Part shown: in pieces, positions 1 to 5,178 of the stretch | Layout of the letters: every line of letters starts with the position of its first letter | Numbering within the stretch: the first letter of the stretch is position 1 | Assembly (NCBI GenBank): GCA_042569785.1 | Contig: JBHPGW010000082.1 | Location: forward strand, 1-10,399 | DNA length: 10,399 bases | From: JBHPGW01 sp042569785 | Lineage (GTDB): Bacteria; Planctomycetota; Phycisphaerae; Sedimentisphaerales; Anaerobacaceae | Reading direction: 5' to 3' | The notes under the pieces: model-generated | Told to the model about the DNA's origin: nothing | The model's input: only the letters and a program-made list of their open reading frames with translations | The model's database searches: none | Made by a program: the position numbers and the translations under genes

Positions 1-540
1 TGCGAAAGGATGGTTCAAATCATGTGGGTATACGAACACAAAAACTTAAAATGCTCTAATGTGATCCACATTCAACGTGGCGGCAGCGATGGCACACCGA
101 AGGATAAAGAAGACAGGTTTGTCCCTATACACATCGAGAAGCTTAAACCCATCCTTTGTTCTCTGCCGAAAAAATTTGAACTGGTATTCCTTATGCCCGA
201 TGGCCGGCAGGTATCCGCCAAAAAACTGCGGCGTTATCTGAAAAGGTTATGCAAACAATGTGGCTTTGAGAATCCAAAGCAATACAAGCTTCACACTTTC
301 AGGCATTTTTTCGCCAGTTACTGTGCTCAACAGAATCTGTCCTACAAATACATTCTTGAATGGATGGGACATTCATCCAGTGCAATACTGGATATGTACT
401 TTACCATGAATGACAGACATTCACAGAATGCGATGAACAGCTTGAGTTTCAGCAGCAGCGAAAATGCAGAAAATAGGACAGTTCTAGGACAGTCAGGTAT
501 CAACATTCCAAAACCAGTTCTGCAAACTACACACTCCTAA
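1..540 (+). CDS. Tyrosine recombinase/integrase, C-terminal part (5' end outside window)
   Basis: Site-specific DNA recombinase of the phage-integrase family, cut by the left window edge; the frame is open from base 1. Counting from the ATG at base 10, the catalytic C-terminal box is clear: HTFRH (His95, Arg98), GHSS (His121) and the nucleophile Tyr130 in DMYF. The beta2-beta3 region with a candidate catalytic Lys is at 29-40 (TPKDKEDRFVPI). The first catalytic Arg should lie at the very start; an Arg at base 7-9 is close, but its spacing to the following beta strand is about one residue short, so I cannot confirm it. The N-terminal core-binding domain must lie to the left or be lost. The gene ends 28 bp from the 3' end of a convergent tRNA-Ser, suggesting an element integrated at that tRNA. 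Family call is firm; whether the gene is intact is unknown. Confidence 0.82.
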   Translation, partial: CERMVQIMWVYEHKNLKCSNVIHIQRGGSDGTPKDKEDRFVPIHIEKLKPILCSLPKKFELVFLMPDGRQVSAKKLRRYLKRLCKQCGFENPKQYKLHTFRHFFASYCAQQNLSYKYILEWMGHSSSAILDMYFTMNDRHSQNAMNSLSFSSSENAENRTVLGQSGINIPKPVLQTTHS

Positions 541-558
541 GTACTTACAAAACCCCTC

Positions 559-565
559 AAAAAAA
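559..565 (-). terminator. T-run just after tRNA-Ser, possible 3' end
   Basis: On the minus strand seven consecutive T residues begin four bases past the tRNA-Ser discriminator base. No separate hairpin is present; the T-arm and acceptor stem of the tRNA would have to act as the stem. Plausible end of the tRNA transcript but weak. Confidence 0.25.
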
Positions 566-568
566 TAA

Positions 569-656
569 CGGAGAGGGCGGGATTCGAACCCGCGGTAGGG
601 ACAAGCCCTACACAGCCTTTCCAAGGCTGCTCGATAAGCCACTCCGACACCTCTCC
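569..656 (-). tRNA. tRNA-Ser (anticodon GGA)
   Basis: Read on the minus strand, an 88-nt cloverleaf folds. The acceptor stem is GGAGAGG with CCTCTCC (650-656 with 570-576) and discriminator G (569). The anticodon stem is CAGCC/GGCTG with loop TTGGAAA, giving anticodon GGA at 620-622, which reads UCC and UCU. The long variable arm GTAGGG/CCCTAC marks a class II tRNA, and the T-loop is GTTCGAATC. CCA is not encoded: the next minus-strand bases are TTA. It lies 28 bp downstream of tadA on the same strand with a heptamer array between, so it may be the last member of a tRNA-Glu/tadA/tRNA-Ser transcript. Its 3' end faces the end of an integrase gene. Confidence 0.96.
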
Positions 657-665
657 GGCTTTATT

Positions 666-700
666 AGTTTTAAGTTTTAAGTTCTTAGTTTTTAGTTCTT
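666..700. repeat. Tandem heptamer array overlapping the 3' end of tadA
   Basis: Five exact-period 7-mers on the plus strand: AGTTTTA, AGTTTTA, AGTTCTT, AGTTTTT, AGTTCTT. The array fills most of the gap between tRNA-Ser and tadA and extends into tadA, where it encodes the last four residues (RTKN) and the TAA stop at 685-687. It resembles the short tandem heptamer repeats known from filamentous cyanobacteria in style; relation to them is not implied. Confidence 0.8.
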
Positions 701-1152
701 CGCGACTGAAAGAAACTTTGCAACTGTCGCTTGCAATCATCTTCCAATATTCCAGCAGTAACTTCCAGGCGGTGGTTGAGCCTTTCGTCCTGTACGATAT
801 TGTACAGGCTCTTTACCGCACCTGTTTTAGGGTCGTCACAACCGTAGACTAATCTGTCGAGCCTGGCCAAAACCAGTGCCCCTGCACACATTGGACACGG
901 TTCCAGCGTAACATAAATAGTACAATCGTCCAGATGCCAGTTACTCAAAGCTGCTGCTGCCTGTGTCAACGCGATAATTTCCGCATGTGCTGTTGGATCC
1001 TGCAGTTGCTCTCTCTGATTATAAGCTTTGGCGATTATTTGTCCTTGGTGAACTATTACTGCGCCAACAGGCACATCCCCGTTCTCGTTAGCTATAGTTG
1101 CCGCGTCCATAGCAAGTCGCATAAAACGCTCATCTTGTTCGAGATCGCTCAT
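685..1152 (-). CDS. tadA: tRNA-specific adenosine deaminase TadA
   Basis: Zinc deaminase that converts A34 to inosine in the wobble position of tRNA-Arg(ACG), in the cytoplasm. Single CDA-fold domain spanning nearly the whole 155 residues, the normal family length. From the ATG at 1152: TAHAE has zinc ligand His56 and proton-shuttling Glu58; EPCPMC has zinc ligands Cys86 and Cys89; a DDPKTGAVKS segment typical of TadA rather than cytidine or guanine deaminases follows. A TTG two codons upstream (1158) is possible, but the ATG is preferred; neither has a clear Shine-Dalgarno sequence, the upstream region being a heptamer repeat. It lies 48 bp after tRNA-Glu and 28 bp before tRNA-Ser on the same strand. 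The last four codons come from a tandem repeat, so the extreme C-terminus is probably not functionally constrained. Confidence 0.95.
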   Translation of the reverse strand: MSDLEQDERFMRLAMDAATIANENGDVPVGAVIVHQGQIIAKAYNQREQLQDPTAHAEIIALTQAAAALSNWHLDDCTIYVTLEPCPMCAGALVLARLDRLVYGCDDPKTGAVKSLYNIVQDERLNHRLEVTAGILEDDCKRQLQSFFQSRRTKN

Positions 1153-1201
1153 AATCAAAAATAAATCAACAATCTAAAATCGCAAATCGGCAATTTAAAA
1201 T
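1153..1201. repeat. Degenerate heptamer array between tadA and tRNA-Glu
   Basis: Seven consecutive 7-base units on the plus strand: AATCAAA, AATAAAT, CAACAAT, CTAAAAT, CGCAAAT, CGGCAAT, TTAAAAT. All but the first end in AAT. The same unit pattern appears inverted on the other side of tRNA-Glu (ATTTTAA, ATTGCCG, ATTTTCA at 1274-1294). Confidence 0.7.
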
Positions 1202-1291
1202 ACCCCCAAGGGGAGTCGAACCCCTGTCTCCAGGATGAGAACCTGATATCCTAGGCCACTAGACGATGGGGGCATTTTAAATTGCCGATTT
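1184..1291. repeat. 18-bp perfect inverted repeat bracketing tRNA-Glu
   Basis: aaatcggcaatttaaaat at 1184-1201 is the exact reverse complement of 1274-1291. The right arm starts at the base next to nucleotide 1 of tRNA-Glu (1273). The left arm includes the discriminator base (1201). In the precursor RNA leader and trailer would pair for 18 bp in continuation of the acceptor stem. Confidence 0.9.
1201..1273 (-). tRNA. tRNA-Glu (anticodon CTC)
   Basis: Minus-strand 73-nt cloverleaf. Acceptor strands are GCCCCCA and TGGGGGT with discriminator A at 1201. The D-arm region is TCGTCTAGTGGCCTAGGA, close to the E. coli tRNA-Glu sequence. The anticodon stem is TCAGG/CCTGG (one U·G closing pair) with loop TTCTCAT, giving anticodon CTC at 1237-1239, which reads GAG. 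The T-arm is AGGGGTTCGACTCCCCT. The first acceptor pair is G1·U72, a wobble. CCA is not encoded. A promoter lies just upstream, and no terminator is visible before tadA. Confidence 0.95.
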
Positions 1292-1297
1292 TCAGGC

Positions 1298-1326
1298 AGT
1301 GTATCATTATTCGGCAGAAGCGTCAA
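1298..1326 (-). promoter_or_regulatory. Sigma-70-type promoter for tRNA-Glu (and probably tadA, tRNA-Ser)
   Basis: On the minus strand TTGACG (1321-1326) and TACACT (1298-1303) are separated by exactly 17 bp. The expected start, about seven bases on at 1291, coincides with the beginning of the inverted-repeat arm and gives an 18-nt leader to tRNA-Glu. Confidence 0.65.
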
Positions 1327-1389
1327 CCAAAGCTTTTGTTTGGGAAGAGCAAAATAAACAGTTGACTTATCGTTCTTTTGTTGAGAAAA

Positions 1390-1398
1390 TGCTACACT
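1390..1398 (+). promoter_or_regulatory. Extended -10 element upstream of the peptidyl-prolyl isomerase gene
   Basis: TG-C-TACACT, an extended -10 match, lies about 45 bp before the ATG. A TTGACT at 1362-1367 is 25 bp upstream, too far for a standard -35, and no good hexamer occurs at 17 bp, so this is a tentative call. Confidence 0.35.
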
Positions 1399-1443
1399 TG
1401 TGAAAAAAAATTAACAGTTTAACCTATTGAAAGGGCGAAAAAC

Positions 1444-2715
1444 ATGAAAAGTTATCTGACAATACTGACTTGTGCAGCGATTTTGTTTTGTCTTATTTGT
1501 GGCGGTTGTCAAACCGAAACTGTGGTCGAAGACCAAATAACTCCAACTCAATTGCCTGACAAGCAAGCTGAACCAGTTAAAGTAGAGGTTGAGGTTGAGG
1601 CTGAGGCAGAAACCGTTGAAAAAGCTAAAGTTGAATCAGTTATTGAGCCTAAAGCTGAAATTGAAAAGGCCAAACCAGTCCCTGTCAAAGCTATCGATCT
1701 GGATGAACCGGCAGTTACCGTTAACGGTGTCGTTATTACAGAAGGTGAGTTAGACGCTAAGATCAAACCTCAGATCGACAAAATGATAGCGAGCCAAGGG
1801 CCAGACAGCAAGATACCGCCACAATACATCGAGCAGACCAAGCAAAGAGCTAAAACTCAATTGCTCGAAATGATGACCGTTGGTTTGCTTATCGACCAAG
1901 CGGGCGAAAAAGAGGGCGTTGAAGTTAGCGACGAAGAACTAAATGGACAACTCGAGATGATGGCATCTCAGCGCAAGGTCCCTGTTGAGCAGCTAAAGGA
2001 GATGATGAAAGGCAGCGGCCTTGATGCCGAAGACTTTATTCGAAAGTCCATGATGCTGCAAAAACTTATCGAAGTTCATGGCACCGAAGAGACGAACGTT
2101 ACAGCCGATGAAGTCAAACAGTATTACGACCAGAACCCGGCAAGGTTCAGCACGCCTGAACAGGTCAGGGCGAGTCATATCCTTATAAAGCCGGAAGTTG
2201 AGCAACCCGGTGCCCAGCCGACTCCCGAAGCTAAGGCTGCTGCTAAGGCCAAGGCCCAGGAACTGTTCAAACAGGTTCAGGATGGGGCTGATTTCGCAAC
2301 GTTGGCAAGAGAAAATTCAGGTTGTCCGTCGTCAAAGGATGGGGGCGATCTAAAGTTTTTCCCCAAGGGGCAAATGGTGTCTGAGTTTGACAAGGCGGCT
2401 TTCGACTTGAAAGTGGGCCAGGTCAGTGATGTTGTTGAAACTCAGTTTGGCTATCACATAATAAAACTGACAGACCGTAAAGACGCAACTGTTACTACAT
2501 TCGAGCAGGCCAAAGATGATATAGCAAATATACTGATGCAAAATAAACAGCGAGAATTCACCGGCAGGTATATCGAGTCTCTAAAATCAGAGGCCAATAT
2601 CGTCTATCCTGAGGGCAAAGAACCTCAGGCCATCCCGAACAGGCCGGCTGCAAGGCAAAGGCCTAATGGGAAAAAGATAAAGATTAACACTGGCAATCAA
2701 GCAACGCCAAGATAA
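1444..2715 (+). CDS. Parvulin-type peptidyl-prolyl cis-trans isomerase, SurA/PrsA-like lipoprotein
   Basis: Exported folding chaperone and prolyl isomerase for secreted or outer-membrane proteins. Residues 1-22 form a hydrophobic signal peptide ending in CGGC; Cys22 is the likely lipidated residue, although the lipobox is not ideal (Cys at -3). Residues 25-85 are a Glu/Val/Lys-rich linker with a VEVEVEAEAE tract. A SurA N-like helical chaperone domain spans about 87-230, starting VTVNGVVITEGELD. The parvulin rotamase domain spans about 240-343, with the RASHILI start, GADFATLA, the DGGDL…F core and FGYHIIK end. The C-terminal 25 residues are basic and proline/asparagine-rich. There is a single parvulin domain, unlike E. 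coli SurA with two. The ATG follows a GAAAGGG ribosome site. Transcribed away from tRNA-Glu; no operon partner. Exact clients unknown. Confidence 0.92.
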   Translation: MKSYLTILTCAAILFCLICGGCQTETVVEDQITPTQLPDKQAEPVKVEVEVEAEAETVEKAKVESVIEPKAEIEKAKPVPVKAIDLDEPAVTVNGVVITEGELDAKIKPQIDKMIASQGPDSKIPPQYIEQTKQRAKTQLLEMMTVGLLIDQAGEKEGVEVSDEELNGQLEMMASQRKVPVEQLKEMMKGSGLDAEDFIRKSMMLQKLIEVHGTEETNVTADEVKQYYDQNPARFSTPEQVRASHILIKPEVEQPGAQPTPEAKAAAKAKAQELFKQVQDGADFATLARENSGCPSSKDGGDLKFFPKGQMVSEFDKAAFDLKVGQVSDVVETQFGYHIIKLTDRKDATVTTFEQAKDDIANILMQNKQREFTGRYIESLKSEANIVYPEGKEPQAIPNRPAARQRPNGKKIKINTGNQATPR

Positions 2716-2759
2716 TAGTTGAGACAGATGTGCGTTTGGAGATATAAAATAGACCCGGA

Positions 2760-3449
2760 TTAGATCAGCGCCGAACCGGCAAATGACTCTTCCATATCAG
2801 TGGAGTTGTTTTCGGTTTTGAGTTGTTCCATAAATAACTTCGCGGTCTTAAGCCTTTGCTCTGCGAGTTCGCGTACCGATTCGAATCTGAAGCTATCCTG
2901 CAAACGTGCCTGCCAGTATCCGTAATCTATTTTCGTTTTCCATAGCTGCAAGGTTTCCTTGACGCCTTTGTTTTCGAGACAACAACGTTTGAACTCATTG
3001 AAAATCCCGATAGCCCCCATATCATCGAGGTTGCGAGCATCAGAAAGTATCATAGCCTCTACTGATTTTGTGAAACGAGAGTGGCTTTGGCCGATGATAG
3101 CGATAATTTTGTCAATTTTTTCATTATCTACAGACCCACCAAGCGTTTCAGTTACCACCTGGGCTGAGAATTCCAGCAATTCTTCACTTAGACCATTGGC
3201 TTTTGGCGCATGAGTCCCTCTGTCACAGCTCTGCTGCCAACCAACATTGCTGAAATACGCTGCTGTTATCAGACAGAACCGGTCGATCTGAACTTGGGAA
3301 TTATTTAACTCGGGTAACTGACAGATACACTCAACATTACGAACCAGACGCTCGGTATGATCCCAAAGGCAACAGCCAGCGGCTTTGGTCGCTGTTTTCC
3401 CGGTTAAAACCTTCAGGGCCAGGTCTTTTATAATTTCAAATTCTGCCAT
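2760..3449 (-). CDS. Degenerate HD-domain (phosphohydrolase-like) protein
   Basis: 229 residues from the ATG at 3449. The pattern matches small HD phosphohydrolases: WDHTERLV (first His of the HD fold), a helix QIDRFCLITAAYFSNVGW where active members carry the LLHDIG motif, GQSHSR where a second His is expected, then SDARNLDDMGAIGIFNEF, matching the DAD-LD-(I/L)GA-IGI signature. The central His-Asp dyad is replaced by FSN, so hydrolysis is doubtful and the protein may be a binding or scaffold relative. Substrate unknown. A TTG start at 3491 would add 14 residues but lies within the predicted promoter, so the ATG is preferred; GGATCGAG precedes it. No signal peptide, hence cytoplasmic. Divergent from the amidase-like gene at 3705. 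HD assignment is from motif order only. Confidence 0.65.
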   Translation of the reverse strand: MAEFEIIKDLALKVLTGKTATKAAGCCLWDHTERLVRNVECICQLPELNNSQVQIDRFCLITAAYFSNVGWQQSCDRGTHAPKANGLSEELLEFSAQVVTETLGGSVDNEKIDKIIAIIGQSHSRFTKSVEAMILSDARNLDDMGAIGIFNEFKRCCLENKGVKETLQLWKTKIDYGYWQARLQDSFRFESVRELAEQRLKTAKLFMEQLKTENNSTDMEESFAGSALI

Positions 3450-3481
3450 AAGCTCGATCCATTGAAGAAACAACCTGAAGT

Positions 3482-3510
3482 TTTTTAACAAAATTGTTAC
3501 CGGTAGTCAA
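3482..3510 (-). promoter_or_regulatory. Candidate promoter for the HD-like gene
   Basis: Minus strand TTGACT (3505-3510) and TAAAAA (3482-3487) with a 17-bp spacer. The start would be near 3475, about 25 nt before the ATG at 3449, which argues against the TTG at 3491 as the start codon. Confidence 0.4.
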
Positions 3511-3613
3511 GCTTTTTTGCTTTTTACAAAATGGCCAAGTTTGTTGTGGTGACGATAATTTGCACTTTTCCGTAAAGGAAGCTATTTTTTTAATAAAATC
3601 TGGAGTAATTTGT

Positions 3614-3641
3614 TTGCAAAGGCCGATGTTTAGTGTATAAA
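3614..3641 (+). promoter_or_regulatory. Candidate promoter for the amidase-like gene
   Basis: TTGCAA (3614-3619), a 16-bp spacer, then TATAAA (3636-3641) preceded by TG. It sits about 60 bp before the ATG at 3705. Confidence 0.5.
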
Positions 3642-3704
3642 AGACCCCAAGGATTTTCTGTATATCATCAGTAGATTTTTCAGCGATTTTTCAAGGATGA
3701 AATA

Positions 3705-4253
3705 ATGGCCAATCAGCCGCGAGTGACGAAGGTTTTAGCTTACCTGCTCCTTTCAATGACCACAGGAGCCATAATCCTGTTGGCTCTTGGCAATAACCCC
3801 CCATCGGCCGGACCGTTTTGTCTTTCCACATATTATCGGCTGGACCCTGTTGAAAAATCGCTTCCCTCAAGAAATCCTATGTCGCCGGACAGATGGAATT
3901 CGATAGAGGTTTACTACAGCAACACAAAAGCCGGCAATATCAGGCAGTTGGCCGCGTTGAGCGGGCTGGCATCACCGGACGATATCAATTGTCATTTTGT
4001 AATATGTAACGGTTCCGGCGGAAGGGACGGCCAGATAATGGCTGCGGAAAAGTGGCAGAGGCAGTGGTCGATCGTTCCTTCACAGAAATGGTATGGCTCA
4101 AACCAGACGATCCGTATCTGTGTTATTGCCAACGGGAAAACCGTACATCCTACCGATTTTCAGCGAAAAAGACTCGACGCACTTATCGAAGTACTAAGCA
4201 GAAAGTTCGATATCCGCCAGCAAAACGTCTACCATCCAAGCAACTGGAAATAA
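3705..4253 (+). CDS. Membrane-anchored amidase_2/PGRP-fold protein lacking visible zinc ligands
   Basis: 182 residues. A single membrane segment at about 9-28 (signal anchor) places the rest outside the cytoplasm. Residues 64-180 follow the N-acetylmuramoyl-L-alanine amidase (amidase_2) order: WNSIEVYYSNT where enzymes have an IV-HHSAT strand, CHFVICNGSGGRDGQI (the HFVI-N-DG-I core), WQRQ, SNQTIRICVIANG (the N-IGICLVGN strand), a QRKRLDALIEVLSRKFDI helix, and NVYHPSNW where enzymes have a GH-D motif. The first zinc His is Tyr70 or Tyr71, the H-G-N region reads WYGSN, and only His177 could be a ligand. So it probably binds muropeptide or glycan without cleaving it. AAGGATG before the ATG is the ribosome site. 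Alternative: an enzyme with rearranged ligands. Fold call moderate. Confidence 0.68.
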   Translation: MANQPRVTKVLAYLLLSMTTGAIILLALGNNPPSAGPFCLSTYYRLDPVEKSLPSRNPMSPDRWNSIEVYYSNTKAGNIRQLAALSGLASPDDINCHFVICNGSGGRDGQIMAAEKWQRQWSIVPSQKWYGSNQTIRICVIANGKTVHPTDFQRKRLDALIEVLSRKFDIRQQNVYHPSNWK

Positions 4254-4373
4254 TTACCCGTTCTTCAGCTTTCCTCTTCAGTATCTCCATATGCAGATTC
4301 CTCAATTTCGATGGAATTGTCCTATTGTAAGCCTTTTCTGTATGAAAAAAATAGTTATAAGTTGCATTTTTTT

Positions 4374-4398
4374 CGTTGACAAATCAACGATTATCGTT
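4374..4398. promoter_or_regulatory. Two overlapping dyads over the DUF2975-HTH promoter, likely operator
   Basis: CGTTGA-caaa-TCAACG (4374-4389) and AACGAT-t-ATCGTT (4386-4398) are both perfect inverted repeats sharing the AACG at 4386-4389. Together they give CGTT/AACG half-sites at 4374, 4386 and 4395. The first dyad covers the -35 hexamer. The operon encodes a small HTH protein, so autoregulation is the natural inference. Confidence 0.6.
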
Positions 4399-4403
4399 AC
4401 TGT
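4376..4403 (+). promoter_or_regulatory. Candidate promoter for the DUF2975-HTH operon
   Basis: A consensus TTGACA (4376-4381) is followed after 16 bp by a weak -10, TACTGT (4398-4403). The weak -10 and the dyads over the -35 fit a regulated promoter. Confidence 0.45.
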
Positions 4404-4427
4404 ATGTGTCATTTCAAGGAGACTGAT

Positions 4428-4931
4428 ATGTTAGATAATGCTATTGAGAAAAACGAACGGTTTCTGCGTTTCTGTGGCCAAATAGCTCATTTTTCAGGAT
4501 TGATCCTTCTTTTTTTTGTATTCAGCACACTCGCTTATTCTTTATTACCACTATTTTCCGACTCCCCGGAGCATCATGTAAAAAATCTATATTTAGTGAT
4601 TCCAAGGATCATCAAGCTGGCCTTTACTGCCTTATTATTACGAGGCATCAGTCAGTTTGTAAAATGCCTTTTTGAGATTAATTTCAAACCAAACTGGATC
4701 CTCAGATTTGCTGATAAGATCATATACCTGTACGCAATTTTTCTTTTAGTTAGCCTTATCTTAGCTGCTCTGTATAAAACGAGTACGATCGAGATATCTG
4801 CTCACCATTATTTTGTAACCTTGATACTCCCGGCAATGTTTAGAATTGTAAAAATACTGCTCTGGATTGGTGTTGGGCTGGTTTCGAAAAGGATCGTGCC
4901 TATTATTCAAGAATCAAAAACGCTTGTTTGA
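4428..4931 (+). CDS. DUF2975 family four-helix membrane protein
   Basis: 167 residues with four hydrophobic segments at about 15-38, 52-74, 93-113 and 126-148, and a short cytoplasmic tail. The closing segment, GVGLVSKRIVPIIQESKTLV, matches the usual DUF2975 end, where a last helix runs into a conserved P-I-E-x-x-T-L-V tail. Molecular function of the family is unknown; members are commonly paired with a small Cro/CI HTH gene (as in Bacillus yoaS-yozG), as here. The start is the ATG at 4428 because AAGGAG lies six bases upstream; an in-frame ATG at 4404 overlaps the predicted -10 and is rejected. The HTH gene starts 10 bp after the stop, so the two are co-transcribed. A role as a membrane partner that senses or restrains the regulator is inference. 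Confidence 0.85.
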   Translation: MLDNAIEKNERFLRFCGQIAHFSGLILLFFVFSTLAYSLLPLFSDSPEHHVKNLYLVIPRIIKLAFTALLLRGISQFVKCLFEINFKPNWILRFADKIIYLYAIFLLVSLILAALYKTSTIEISAHHYFVTLILPAMFRIVKILLWIGVGLVSKRIVPIIQESKTLV

Positions 4932-4941
4932 GAATTCAATT

Positions 4942-5151
4942 ATGATACGTATACGCCTGAATTATTTATTATTAGATCGCCAAATGAAATTGAAAGAGCT
5001 CTCTGAAAAGACCGGCTTGGCGGTTAACAATCTATCGATCCTGAAAACGAACAAGGCACGTGCAATTCGTTTTTCAACTCTCAATCTTTTATGCAAAAAC
5101 TTAAATTGCACACCCGGTGAATTGATCGAGTTTGTTTCAGATGACGATTAA
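4942..5151 (+). CDS. Small Cro/CI-type helix-turn-helix regulator (HTH_26-like)
   Basis: 69-residue DNA-binding protein made almost only of one HTH domain: MIRIRLNYLLLDR (helix 1), MKLKELSEKTGLAVNNLSILK (helices 2-3, the HTH proper), then FSTLNLLCKNLNCTPGELIEF (helices 4-5). This is the layout of YozG-like partners of DUF2975 proteins. It follows the membrane-protein gene by 10 bp, with no strong Shine-Dalgarno sequence, suggesting translational coupling or re-initiation. The frame is open further upstream to 4867, but that would overlap the DUF2975 gene and lacks HTH-family similarity, so the ATG at 4942 is taken. Likely acts as repressor of its own operon at the dyads at 4374-4398. Convergent with the U32 gene, which ends 27 bp away. 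Confidence 0.88.
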   Translation: MIRIRLNYLLLDRQMKLKELSEKTGLAVNNLSILKTNKARAIRFSTLNLLCKNLNCTPGELIEFVSDDD

Positions 5152-5178
5152 ATAGTCACCCCTCTTAAACTAACCGGT

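Noticed and set aside
537..740. Minus-strand open frame of 67 codons across tRNA-Ser and the heptamer array
   Set aside because: It reads through a confidently folded tRNA and the end of tadA in another frame; no protein-family resemblance.
4052..4330. 92-codon plus-strand frame running out of the amidase-like gene
   Set aside because: Mostly out-of-frame overlap with a coding gene; basic, compositionally odd translation; no ribosome site.
4404..4427. Upstream in-frame ATG for the DUF2975 gene
   Set aside because: It overlaps the predicted -10 and has no ribosome site, while the ATG at 4428 has AAGGAG at ideal spacing.
5152..5178. AACCGGTT palindrome between the convergent HTH and U32 genes as a bidirectional terminator
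   Set aside because: The arms are only 4 bp with no loop, and no proper stem plus T-run forms in either direction.
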